Shown here one piece after another: positions 25,877-33,556 of a stretch of DNA of 59,427 bases (position 1 is the first letter of the stretch; the number at the start of each line of letters is the position of its first letter). Source of the DNA: Oscillospiraceae bacterium (GTDB taxonomy: Bacteria > Bacillota > Clostridia > Oscillospirales > Oscillospiraceae); contig JAFTYM010000010.1 of NCBI GenBank assembly GCA_017461585.1, positions 1-59,427 of the forward strand, written 5' to 3'. Made by a program: the position numbers and the translations under genes. Below the pieces are notes generated by a model. The model ran no database searches. It was not told the origin of the DNA and saw only the letters and a list, made by a program, of their open reading frames with translations.

Positions 25877-27292
25877 TTATTTGGATTTCTTCTTAAAAAT
25901 GTCCTTGCGGAAGAGAATGAGGTTCATTGCTATAAACAGCACAACGCAGATGCCTAAAGTGAGCAGGCACTTGCCGATGCTCTGAGGTGCAACGCCCAGA
26001 AGCAGGAACATGGGGAATCCGAAGAGGATGGCCCAGGGCTGGTGGTAAACCAGATTGTCTGATGCCTGAGACTCAAACTTGGGGTCAACCTCACGCAGGA
26101 GAATAGCGCCTGTGGAGGCTGTTCCTGTCAGCATGCCGTACAGAGAGAGGAATGCGCTCTGCTCGTACATGGGGAATACTTTTTTGCATACAACGTCGAG
26201 ATAAATGTAGCTGCCGACTGCACCGAGAATGCAGATGATGGACAGGGGAACAATGAAGCTGGGAGTTGTGAATGCAGAAAGGTCGATAGCTGCGATGGAA
26301 GCGATAACCATGATGTCGAACATAAAGCCGGAGATGCGGTTCATCATGAAGTTGTTGACATAGTCGCGCTTTACAATGTTCTTCTTGCGGAGCTTGTTCA
26401 GAACAGTTCTCACAAGAATTGCAAAAATCGTGCCGAAGAGGAACTGGAAGCCCCAGATCATAGACTGAACTGTTTTGCCGAGACCGCCGAGAACACCTGT
26501 TTCAACGATGACGTTAACACCCTTCATAAACAGGAATGCGAGGATATATGCCACGAAAACGAGAGATACCTGAACGGTGAACTTATCCATAGACTCAGAA
26601 AGAGGGATCTCGTTCTTGCCTGCGTACTCATCAATTGTCATGTGTGCATCGCTTGCGTCCTTGCCGATCTCACCTGAGAACGTACCCTTCCGGCGAAGGC
26701 GTGTCAGGTAGACAACGCCGCCGATAGAAGCGGAGACAAAGCCCATAGAGGAAACGGCAAGACCGAAGCTTGTGCCGTTTGTAAAGCCATAGGATGCCTC
26801 ATAGGTGTGACCCCATGTGTAAGCCTGGCCGGGTCCCTGACCGTAGCCCATAGGCAGCAGGATACCGGAGGCGAAGAAGCTGTTTATTGCATAGAACAGG
26901 ATAACGGTTACGACAAGTCCCATAACAGCCTGCAGCAGATATGTGGCTACAACTGTAACGCCCGAGTCAAATGCGCCTGTCTTGGAGCGGTTGTCGTTCT
27001 TCTTCTCAATGGTGCGAAGCGCCATCGCGGAGAAGCCGAGACCGAGACCGTGGTATGTAAGTATCTCAAGTATGCCGTTTTCATACAGAGAGATATTGAA
27101 TACGTTTTTGAAAATTGTGTTTACGATGAGCAGAATAAAGCCGCCCAAAACGGAGGAGGGGATCATCAGTCTGCGCAGAAAGGGGATAGTGTTGCGAAGT
27201 GTATTTGCAATAATCATAGAGACGAAAAGCAGGGTCATCGTGATGATGAAGCTCCATACATTGGCATCCCACAAGTTCATTCCTGTAGTCAT
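25877..27292 (-). CDS. Sodium:glutamate symporter (GltS) family protein
   Basis: A 471-residue inner-membrane carrier of the ESS/GltS family, which imports glutamate or a related anion with Na+. About 11-12 helices are seen, with an N-terminal FLRRLMIPSSVLGGF block and a glycine-rich pore region (GILLPMGYGQGPGQAYTWG). A later cytosolic loop (about residues 190-230) separates the halves. The start at 27292 is chosen because AAAGGAG precedes it by 8 nt; the longer frame lacks a site. It is a single gene. The gap 27293-27591 upstream shows no gene or clear element. Confidence 0.85.
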   Translation of the reverse strand: MTTGMNLWDANVWSFIITMTLLFVSMIIANTLRNTIPFLRRLMIPSSVLGGFILLIVNTIFKNVFNISLYENGILEILTYHGLGLGFSAMALRTIEKKNDNRSKTGAFDSGVTVVATYLLQAVMGLVVTVILFYAINSFFASGILLPMGYGQGPGQAYTWGHTYEASYGFTNGTSFGLAVSSMGFVSASIGGVVYLTRLRRKGTFSGEIGKDASDAHMTIDEYAGKNEIPLSESMDKFTVQVSLVFVAYILAFLFMKGVNVIVETGVLGGLGKTVQSMIWGFQFLFGTIFAILVRTVLNKLRKKNIVKRDYVNNFMMNRISGFMFDIMVIASIAAIDLSAFTTPSFIVPLSIICILGAVGSYIYLDVVCKKVFPMYEQSAFLSLYGMLTGTASTGAILLREVDPKFESQASDNLVYHQPWAILFGFPMFLLLGVAPQSIGKCLLTLGICVVLFIAMNLILFRKDIFKKKSK

Positions 27293-27591
27293 GGTTTGTG
27301 CTCCTTTCGTGTGTTGGCATATTAGCACATATAATATATTAAATTATAAGCAAAACGGCTTAAATGTCAACAGAAGTTGAATGTTGTGCGCAATTTTTCA
27401 CAAAAAACAGACGGAAACGTAATTATGATAACGAAGGGAGCACACATTGTTGCCCTTGGCGATGCACTTGGGAACGGTGCGCATAAATACACTCATTTTA
27501 TTTTAATACTTAATGTTACACCTGTTGGAAATAGAAAAATAAAGCGCTTGGCAGAGGATGTGTCTGCATGGTTTCCAGAAGTTCCTTGATA

Positions 27592-28704
27592 TTACATATC
27601 AAAAATTGCGGAAACCTTTTTCATAAAATCCGCAATAGGAAGTTTTTGGGGGCATCTTTCCTCGCAGGTGCGGCAGGTGATGCACTCCGACGCCTTGGTA
27701 AAAGTTTTTGTGAGCTCAGCATAGCGGCCTTCGGTGTTAACCTGCCAGCCATCACGCTTACGCTCGTTGTAAAGGGAAAAATAGCGGGGAATGGGTATCT
27801 CCTTAGGGCATGCGTCAGTGCAGTAAGCACAGGCGGTGCAGGGGATTGAGACAGTGTCACGGATGATTTTGGAAACATCTGTAAGGACGGCTGTCTCATC
27901 CTGTGTCAAGGGGACAAAAGAACCCATAAAGCCTGTGTTTTCCTCCACCTGAGCATATGTGGACATGCCCGACAGAACCATTACCACGCCCTCCTGAGAG
28001 GCGGCAAAGCGGAGAGCCCTGTGGGCAGGCTTTTCACCGTTTAAAAGAGACAGTGCTTTGTCGGGTAATTTAGCCAGCGTGCCGCCCTTAACAGGCTCCA
28101 TCACGATGACGGGTTTTCCGTGCTTTCTGCAGACTTCAAGACAGGCTTTCGACTGGATTATCTCGTTATCCCAGTCAAGATAGTTGAGCTGTATCTGCAC
28201 CACATCCATTTCGGGGTGGCGGGTGAGTATACCGTCGAGCACCTCTGCTGTGTCGTGGAAGGACATGCCGATGAGCTTTGCTCTGCCCTCTTTTTTGAGC
28301 TGTTTCAAAAACTCAAAGCAGCCGTGCTCCTCTGCATAAACTGCGTCCTCACCGTCAAGACCGTGGAGCAGGTAGAGGTCAAAATATTCCACGCCGCATT
28401 TTTGAAGCTGGTGGGTAAAAATCTCTTCGGGCGTCTTACCTCGCTTGAGTGCCGGACAGGGCAGCTTTGTGGTTATGCTATAGCTGTTTCGCGGATGACG
28501 GGAGGTAAGGCAGAGACGCAGAAACTCCTCGCTCCTGTGACCGTGGTAATTGTAGGCGGTGTCAAAATATGTAAAGCCCCGCTCCAAAAACAGATCCACC
28601 ATGCGGCAGGTCTCTTCGATATTTACAGACGTGTCGTCGTTGGGGTCTGAAAGGGGCAGGCGCAGAAAGCCAAAGCCCAGCTTTTTGTCAAAAAAGTTTG
28701 TCAT
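27592..28704 (-). CDS. Aldo/keto reductase with C-terminal ferredoxin domain
   Basis: A 370-residue fusion. The N-terminal TIM barrel has the AKR tetrad: Asp and Tyr in TYFDTAYNYHG, Lys in SITTKLPCP and His in DLYLLHGLD. The C-terminal part has two four-Cys clusters (CTACAYCTDACPKEIPIP and CITCRTCEERCPQKLPI), consistent with two [4Fe-4S] centres. Such enzymes couple carbonyl reduction to ferredoxin-type electron flow. The substrate is unknown. It starts 15 nt after the YdcF gene, so the two are probably co-transcribed. Confidence 0.88.
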   Translation of the reverse strand: MTNFFDKKLGFGFLRLPLSDPNDDTSVNIEETCRMVDLFLERGFTYFDTAYNYHGHRSEEFLRLCLTSRHPRNSYSITTKLPCPALKRGKTPEEIFTHQLQKCGVEYFDLYLLHGLDGEDAVYAEEHGCFEFLKQLKKEGRAKLIGMSFHDTAEVLDGILTRHPEMDVVQIQLNYLDWDNEIIQSKACLEVCRKHGKPVIVMEPVKGGTLAKLPDKALSLLNGEKPAHRALRFAASQEGVVMVLSGMSTYAQVEENTGFMGSFVPLTQDETAVLTDVSKIIRDTVSIPCTACAYCTDACPKEIPIPRYFSLYNERKRDGWQVNTEGRYAELTKTFTKASECITCRTCEERCPQKLPIADFMKKVSAIFDM

Positions 28705-28719
28705 GTCGTTACCTCCCGT

Positions 28720-29313
28720 CTATCGGAAAATTCTCACGATGCAGTAACCGATGTAGTAAAACTCTTCCCTCATGAGAAAAGGGAACTGTGTTTTAAAACT
28801 TCTGTACATAGTTGTCGGTGTGGGGGATGAAAGAGCCTCGATGCCGCAATCTTTTGCCATGAGCATCGCCCTTTTCATGTGGAGAGGATCGCTGACGATT
28901 ATGGCGGTCTCCCATGCGTTTTCGTCCATTATCTGTTTTGCGTAGAAAAGGTTCTCCTCGGTGATCACGGAGCTTTCCTCTATATAAATTGCCTCTTCGG
29001 GAACGCCGCAGGAGAGGGCATAGTCCCTTGCGGATGCAGCGTCTGACATTGAGCTGCCCACACCAAAGCCGCCTGTGAAGATGATGAAATCGGCATAGCC
29101 GTTATCATAAAGCCAGATACCGTGGTTTATGCGCTCACGGAATACGGGAGAAATCTCACCGCTGAATGATCCCGCGCCGAGAACGATGACAGCATCGCTG
29201 GGCTGCTTTTCGTCCCTGTTACCGTAGGCTGCGATGCTTAACGCAACTGCTAAAAGGCACACAGCGGCAGCGACCAAAAGGCAGAGAATGGTTTTTAAGA
29301 ATTTTCGTTTCAT
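28720..29313 (-). CDS. YdcF/SanA-family (DUF218) envelope protein
   Basis: A 197-residue protein with one N-terminal membrane helix (about residues 7-28) and a DUF218 domain: DAVIVLGAGSFSGEISPVF, FTGGFG, ESSVITEENLFYAKQIM and VSDPLHMKRAM. The family includes SanA and ElyC, linked to envelope integrity, with a Rossmann-like fold and a conserved acidic and His set. The role here is inferred. It lies 28 nt after the DUF2927 lipoprotein gene and 15 nt before the aldo/keto reductase. Confidence 0.85.
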   Translation of the reverse strand: MKRKFLKTILCLLVAAAVCLLAVALSIAAYGNRDEKQPSDAVIVLGAGSFSGEISPVFRERINHGIWLYDNGYADFIIFTGGFGVGSSMSDAASARDYALSCGVPEEAIYIEESSVITEENLFYAKQIMDENAWETAIIVSDPLHMKRAMLMAKDCGIEALSSPTPTTMYRSFKTQFPFLMREEFYYIGYCIVRIFR

Positions 29314-29341
29314 GGTCGTTTCACCGCCCCTTTGTGGATAA

Positions 29342-30109
29342 TCAATAATACAGAGTGCGTATTACCTGCTCACACTCTTCCGCGTTCATGCCGACCTCGA
29401 TGTCGGGGGAGTACAGCAGGCGGATAATCAGCTCGTCAATGGGGGTCAGCCATTGAGGCTCGGAAAATCCGCTGTAAATTATGCTGTCCTCGCGAAGCGA
29501 GGTGTCTTGTATGGGACCTAAGCCGTTGTATATCTCCTCGATAATAACGGAATTGCGCGTGTATTGGGGAATATCTGTGCGGTAGCTGATGGTGGCATCG
29601 TAAATCATGTTTTCTGCGTACCAAAAGGTAACAGCGCCGTCAAACCCGTAAAAATCAGGACCCATGATATCCGCCATTTCCTCCGCATTATTGCAAAAGC
29701 AGATGCGCATATTCCACGGTGCAGATTCGTCTACTTTATAAATGCCGGGGAAGCCGGGAACGGTGTTCAGCCATGAGGTAAAGGAGCTTAAGACCGCAAG
29801 GTCGGCGTCGGTATAGCTGCCCTCTAAAATGTAGTAAACGGGATAAACCCACTTCTGAACGTAAGAGGGGTCGCCGCTGTTTATTATCTCGCTGTCGAGG
29901 CAGACCTCGTTAAAATAGAGGATCACATCCTCAACGGACAGGTCGGGAATATACAGCGGAGAATGTTGGGGCAGTTCGGGTTTTATATGTGCAGGCGCGG
30001 AAAGCTCTGCCGTGTTAAAGCCCGCGTGGTCGGCTTTTGGCGGTTTTCCGCAGGCTGAAAGAGAAAATATCAAAGCCAATATCAATAAAGCGGAAAGCAG
30101 CTTTTTCAT
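29342..30109 (-). CDS. DUF2927 lipoprotein
   Basis: A 255-residue secreted lipoprotein. The start at 30109 gives a signal peptide MKKLLSALLILALIFSLSAC with Cys20 as the lipidation site, and AGAGGTGATT stands before the ATG. The longer frame has no signal. The mature part matches DUF2927: YTRNSVIIEEIYNGLGPIQD, DSIIY, then LTPIDELIIRLLYSPDIEVG near the end. The function is unknown; the pattern resembles small peptidase-like secreted proteins. It is the first gene of the DUF2927-YdcF-AKR group. Confidence 0.85.
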   Translation of the reverse strand: MKKLLSALLILALIFSLSACGKPPKADHAGFNTAELSAPAHIKPELPQHSPLYIPDLSVEDVILYFNEVCLDSEIINSGDPSYVQKWVYPVYYILEGSYTDADLAVLSSFTSWLNTVPGFPGIYKVDESAPWNMRICFCNNAEEMADIMGPDFYGFDGAVTFWYAENMIYDATISYRTDIPQYTRNSVIIEEIYNGLGPIQDTSLREDSIIYSGFSEPQWLTPIDELIIRLLYSPDIEVGMNAEECEQVIRTLYY

Positions 30110-30210
30110 GCAATCACCTCTTGTTATTACATTACCAAATTCATGCGCATGTTTCAAGGGAATGATGGGGGCGGTGGCACGGTGTTAGCCGTGACGGAGA
30201 GAGCAAAACA

Positions 30211-30232
30211 GGACGGGAAACCCGTCCCCTAC
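30211..30232. repeat. REP-like hairpin
   Basis: GGACGGGAAACCCGTCCCCT is a hairpin of the dispersed family followed by the common TACGGACACGCC tail. The spacer 30110-30376 has no gene. Confidence 0.6.
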
Positions 30233-30376
30233 GGACACGCCGCAAGATTTTGCGTGATCGCGCAAAACAAAAAAGCACTTGCTTTCGCAAATGCTTAAAC
30301 AACACTTTTTCGCTATTTACTGTTACCTATTATTTTCCAAAACATCTGAATGCGTTTTTAGTGAAGAGGTAAAAAG

Positions 30377-30405
30377 TAAAAATCCCGAATGCTTTCGCAT
30401 TCAGG
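30377..30405 (-). terminator. Terminator of the tRNA transcript
   Basis: CCTGAATGC-GAAA-GCATTCGGG followed by ATTTTTA on the minus strand, a few nt past the tRNA-Tyr CCA. Confidence 0.88.
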
Positions 30406-30410
30406 TTTCT

Positions 30411-30495
30411 TGGTGGAGGAGGGTGGATTCGAACCACCGAAGTCACTGACAACAGATTTACAGTCTGCCCCCTTTGGCCACTCGGGAACTCCTCC
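30411..30495 (-). tRNA. tRNA-Tyr (GTA)
   Basis: 85 nt including an encoded CCA. The acceptor GGAGGAG pairs with CTCCTCC, the long variable arm (type II) is typical of tRNA-Tyr, and the anticodon is GTA at 30459-30461. It is transcribed after tRNA-Thr from the same promoter. Confidence 0.97.
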
Positions 30496-30518
30496 GTATG
30501 GAATTTTGGGAATAAAAA

Positions 30519-30594
30519 TGGAGCTGGTGGACGGACTCGAACCCCCGACCTGCTGATTACAAATCAGCTGCTCTACCAACTGAGCTACACCAGC
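30519..30594 (-). tRNA. tRNA-Thr (TGT)
   Basis: 76 nt including an encoded CCA. The acceptor GCTGGTG pairs with CACCAGC, and the anticodon TGT is at 30559-30561. The T-stem (GGGGG against CCGTC) contains one G-G and one G-T pair, weaker than usual. Confidence 0.95.
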
Positions 30595-30614
30595 GCATTT
30601 CATTCAGCTTGATT

Positions 30615-30643
30615 AATATAACAGACCTTTTGCGGTTTGTCAA
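30615..30643 (-). promoter_or_regulatory. Promoter of the tRNA-Thr/tRNA-Tyr transcript
   Basis: On the minus strand TTGACA, 17-nt spacer, TATATT, about 20 nt before tRNA-Thr: near consensus. Confidence 0.88.
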
Positions 30644-30684
30644 CAGTAAATTTTACTTTTTTTAAAAATTTTCGGAGATGATGA

Positions 30685-30870
30685 AAAATACGCAGAAACT
30701 ATGACCCGGAAGTCGCGGGAATATGTGACAAGTGCGCCCTCAATGTATATGACGGCGACGTTATATACATAATAGACGGATTTGTTATCTGCAGCGAGTG
30801 TTTTGAAGACTACGCTCGCGATTATTTTGAACATTGCAAAGCTTTTGGCGAGACACTAAGGAGAAGATGA
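30685..30870 (+). pseudogene. Zinc-ribbon-like small protein with broken start
   Basis: An open frame of 61 codons plus stop encodes VAGICDKCALNVYDGDV, then FVICSECFEDYARDYF: two CxxC pairs, a small zinc ribbon. No ATG, GTG or TTG lies in frame before the first CxxC. An ATG pair with a Shine-Dalgarno-like GGAG at 30674-30683 is one base out of frame and stops after seven codons. A single-base indel would join them, so this looks like a decayed gene, or a frameshift or ATA start. It is followed after 1 nt by the next ORF, whose AAGGAG lies inside it. The group resembles small phage regulatory genes. Confidence 0.55.
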
Positions 30871-30871
30871 G

Positions 30872-31087
30872 ATGTTACTTAAAGATCTGGCAAATGAATA
30901 CAGAGAAAGTGCGGCAATGCTGACCGAGCGCATAAAGAAGCTTACGGAGCAGATCGCCGATAAAAATATATGTGAGATGGAGAAAATGCGCCTTCGACGC
31001 AGGGCGGATATACTGAGAACAATGTATTATGAGACACTTAAGACGGCAAAATATCTGGAAGGTTACTACGCAGGGGAGGATGCATGA
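30872..31087 (+). CDS. Small coiled-coil protein
   Basis: A 71-residue charged protein with a heptad-like helix over most of its length (LTERIKKLTEQIADKN, then EMEKMRLRRRADILR). AAGGAG precedes the ATG. Its end overlaps the next gene's ATG (ATGA). I do not recognise a family. Its size and place just before a sigma-like protein are typical of small phage or integrated-element regulators; that is inference. Confidence 0.65.
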   Translation: MLLKDLANEYRESAAMLTERIKKLTEQIADKNICEMEKMRLRRRADILRTMYYETLKTAKYLEGYYAGEDA

Positions 31088-31410
31088 GGGAGAGCTTGGA
31101 CAGAAATAACGGACGGCGGGATCTGGAGTATCAGTTTTACATACGCAGCCTTTACGGAAGCGACAACGCTTCTTCCCGCAGGCGACTTATCAAAAATCTG
31201 CGCCGCGCCATGGAAAGCGAGCTGACGCCGCGGCAGATGCAGATAATGAAACTGTACTTTCTCGAGGGAGTGAAGATGCACGAGATAGCCGAGGAATTGG
31301 GACTTAATAAGTCTACCGTGTCGCGCACCCTTTCCCGGGGGAAGCTGCGGCTGCAGCGGTGCCTTAAATACGGTGCCGCAGGACTATTGGAAGATAATGA
31401 GGAAGAATAA
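31084..31410 (+). CDS. Sigma-70 region-4-like HTH protein
   Basis: A 108-residue protein whose second half is a region-4-type helix-turn-helix: LTPRQMQIMKLYFLEGVKMH, EIAEELGLNKSTVSRTLSRG. It lacks region 2, so it would not direct core RNA polymerase alone. Similar short proteins occur as late-gene regulators in phages of Clostridia. It is translationally coupled (ATGA) to the coiled-coil ORF. It may be the remnant of a prophage, since no structural or integrase gene is nearby. Confidence 0.75.
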   Translation: MRESLDRNNGRRDLEYQFYIRSLYGSDNASSRRRLIKNLRRAMESELTPRQMQIMKLYFLEGVKMHEIAEELGLNKSTVSRTLSRGKLRLQRCLKYGAAGLLEDNEEE

Positions 31411-31480
31411 GGTAGCTTTACAGGCGGAGATTGAATCAGCCCCTATGGACACGCCGAGGTGTTGTGAGTGATTTGACCGC

Positions 31481-31502
31481 GGGACGGGAAACACGTCCCC
31501 TA
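31481..31502. repeat. REP-like hairpin
   Basis: GGGACGGGAAACACGTCCCC, a member of the dispersed family, 20 nt upstream of the interrupted terminator. Confidence 0.55.
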
Positions 31503-31527
31503 CAAATACACAAACACCACACAAACA

Positions 31528-31843
31528 AAAACAGGCTTAGGTTTAGGGTGTACCCGATAAGAAAACATAAGGTTTTGCCTTTATCCATTCGGCTATAATG
31601 CAACTTAAAAAATCCGCCAATACATACCAGTATTGGCGGATTTTTGTAAATTGATTCTATCTCGAATAGCTTTTGGCAAAACTGCAAGCACTTAAAAAGA
31701 TAGATTTTGTTCGTAAACGAGGCAGAAAAGCGCTGTAATACTGTATGTCTTACTAGCTTTGATAACGATGTTTACGGGCAAAGGATTTCTTTTTAAGCTT
31801 ATGTTTTCTTATCGGGTACACCCTTTTTCTAAGCCTGTTTTTT
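31528..31843 (-). terminator. Terminator of the XRE gene, split by a MITE
   Basis: AAACAGGCTTAG at 31529-31540 and CTAAGCCTGTTTTT at 31829-31842 are the two arms of one hairpin. An intact copy of the same hairpin stands at 32517-32552. A 280-bp MITE sits exactly in the loop. The stop of the XRE gene touches the right arm. Confidence 0.75.
31545..31824 (+). mobile_element. MITE family A, copy 2 (complete, 280 bp)
   Basis: Termini are inverted repeats: AGGGTGTACCCGATAAGAAA at the left, reversed at the right (to CGGGTACACCCT), about 27 bp long. Inside is a 13-bp hairpin (31611-31642) with A/T-runs on both sides. No ORF fits a transposase, so it would depend on an enzyme elsewhere. The same sequence ends are at 225 and 59342. 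Confidence 0.85.
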
Positions 31844-32066
31844 ATTTATCGTATGGTACAAATTCCAGAATATCGCCGATTTCACAGCCTAAAACGGAAC
31901 ACATTCTTGCCAGAACATCGGTATCGAGGCGTGTTACATCGTTGTTGCAGTAATTATTGAGCTGCGTGCGCTGAAGTTCGGCACGCTGGCAAAATTTATT
32001 TTTGCTTAATCCTGCCTGCTTGATGAGTTTATCCAGTTTTATAACTATCTTGCCGTATCGTTCCAT
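31842..32066 (-). CDS. Small XRE-type HTH repressor
   Basis: A 74-residue HTH_3/XRE domain protein with nothing else: GLSKNKFCQRAELQRTQLNN is the helix-turn-helix, followed by the usual VLGCEIGDILEFVPYDK end. It is like a small phage or plasmid repressor. The next gene on the right (32171) is divergent. Between them are AAGTTAGA and TCTAACTT inverted sites, possible operators. The terminator past its stop has been split by a MITE. Confidence 0.85.
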   Translation of the reverse strand: MERYGKIVIKLDKLIKQAGLSKNKFCQRAELQRTQLNNYCNNDVTRLDTDVLARMCSVLGCEIGDILEFVPYDK

Positions 32067-32170
32067 AACACCAGTCCAAATTTTCTGATTGACAAATATA
32101 GTCTACACAAGTTAGATTTAAAATATAAGATGCGACAAAATAACTCTAACTTTTTACAGGGGGTCTGGTG

Positions 32171-32320
32171 ATGGATTACAAAAGTTTATATTTTGCGCTG
32201 TTCAACAGCCTTACAGATGCTATTGAGCTTATTGACAGCGGTAATGCTGAAAGGGCAAAAGACATTCTTATAGCAGCACAGCAGAAAGCGGAGGATATGT
32301 ATATCGGAGAAGAGGGGTAG
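32171..32320 (+). CDS. 49-residue conserved-looking small protein
   Basis: MDYKSLYFALFNSLTDAIEL, then a helix of acidic and Ala-rich residues to the end. AGGGGGTCTGGTG stands just before the ATG. It is predicted as a single alpha-helical hairpin. I recall similar short proteins near phage-type genes in related genomes, but cannot name a function. It is divergent from the small XRE repressor, a typical arrangement for a repressed gene. Confidence 0.6.
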   Translation: MDYKSLYFALFNSLTDAIELIDSGNAERAKDILIAAQQKAEDMYIGEEG

Positions 32321-32359
32321 CGTTTCGGACACGTTGAGGTGTTGTGCGGGATTTGACCG

Positions 32360-32480
32360 CGGGACGTCGGGGCGCCGTCACCTACAAACGTGCTGTAACA
32401 TTGCGATAGCGCGAAACGGGGGATCAAATGGGGGCGGTAAGCCCCCTTTGCCGTTTCGATGAGGGCATCGTCCCCTACGA
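32360..32480. repeat. REP-like hairpins
   Basis: Two members of the dispersed family (near 32360-32382 and 32458-32480), with the GACCGCGGGACGTCGG and GAGGGCATCGTCCCCTAC parts. No gene is in the spacer 32321-32516. Confidence 0.5.
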
Positions 32481-32516
32481 AACATCAGCAACGTTGTGCG
32501 TGATTTTCACTGCAAC

Positions 32517-32552
32517 AAAAAACAGGCTTAGAAAAATCTAAGCCTGTTTTTA
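32517..32552. terminator. Bidirectional terminator after the DUF4340 gene
   Basis: ACAGGCTTAGA, loop AAAA, TCTAAGCCTGT, with A-run and T-run on the two sides. It is the same stem as the one split by the MITE at 31528-31843. Confidence 0.88.
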
Positions 32553-32557
32553 TTTAT

Positions 32558-33556
32558 TTATCTGCCGAGTACATTTACCAATTCAATAAACGGAGCAACG
32601 GAGGCTGCGGGCATATAGAATACCGCCGGGTTGCCGTCTACCGTAAAGCAGCTGTACTCTGTGCCGTAATCGTCGGTGAAGCTGCCGCCGATGCGGTAAA
32701 CGATGAATGTGCCGTCTGTTTTGCTGATTTCAAGGACAACGGGATCATCAAAGCCCATGTCCGAAAGCTCGGCATCGGAGCACTCATAGCCCTTTACGCC
32801 CTTTGATTTCACATCGGGTATGACCTCGCCTACATCGTTGAGATACTTTCTCACGGTGTGGCTTTTGCCGTCTGAGCCAATAGCGGAATATTCCTCTTCC
32901 ACAACATAGGTGCCGTCTTCCATAAGATATGACCAGCTGTCATTGTCCGCATCTCTTGTGAAGGTGGCGGACTTGCCGCCGTAGGAGACGGTCATCTCGG
33001 AAATGGCATTTTCGCCCATGGATGCGGGAAGCTCGGGGTCTAACATGTTGTAAATCGTAGATGCCACATAGCTTACGATGTTGCTGTCCGTGGGCAGGAT
33101 GTACAGCACATCCTTGTCACCCGTCATGGCGTAAACACCGCTTTCACCTGCTGTGTTGCCGATGTATACAGTTTCGCTTTTGCCGTTTGCATCGGTGACC
33201 GTCAGGGTGTACTGAGCGGGCTCGATGCCGTAGGCAGCCAAACTGTCGGAAACCTCAAGGGAGCGGGAGGGGATGATCTCGGAAAGTCTTTCCACAATTC
33301 GTGTGACGCCGTTTTGCTTGATGGGCCAGCTTGTGTTTTCAGCGTAGCACCAGGTTCCGTCTGTCAGCACATATTCCTCAACCTCACTTCCGCCGAAGGC
33401 GACGGAGACCGGGTCTGTAATGGTGAAGAGGGAGGTCAGCTCATCTCCCTCATCGGCAGAGAGTTTTGGTATTACGGCTATTGCCACGGCTGCCAGTATT
33501 AAAACCGCCAGCACGATGACGAGAATAATAAGTGATTTTTTGATTTTCGCGGACAT
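32558..33556 (-). CDS. DUF4340 protein of the Gld-like ABC system
   Basis: A 332-residue protein with one N-terminal membrane helix (KKSLIILVIVLAVLILAAVA) and an extracytoplasmic DUF4340 domain (repeated beta units such as ETVYIGNTAGESGVYAM and GKSATFTRDADNDSWSYL). The start at 33556 has GGAGGAAG before it; the longer frame is spurious. Its ATG overlaps the stop of the GldG-like gene (TAATG). DUF4340 often follows GldG-type genes. It probably acts with the transporter in envelope work; the reaction is unknown. Confidence 0.85.
   Translation of the reverse strand: MSAKIKKSLIILVIVLAVLILAAVAIAVIPKLSADEGDELTSLFTITDPVSVAFGGSEVEEYVLTDGTWCYAENTSWPIKQNGVTRIVERLSEIIPSRSLEVSDSLAAYGIEPAQYTLTVTDANGKSETVYIGNTAGESGVYAMTGDKDVLYILPTDSNIVSYVASTIYNMLDPELPASMGENAISEMTVSYGGKSATFTRDADNDSWSYLMEDGTYVVEEEYSAIGSDGKSHTVRKYLNDVGEVIPDVKSKGVKGYECSDAELSDMGFDDPVVLEISKTDGTFIVYRIGGSFTDDYGTEYSCFTVDGNPAVFYMPAASVAPFIELVNVLGR

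Noticed and set aside
27377-27589. 70-residue plus-strand ORF upstream of the symporter
   Set aside because: No ribosome binding site and no recognisable motif.
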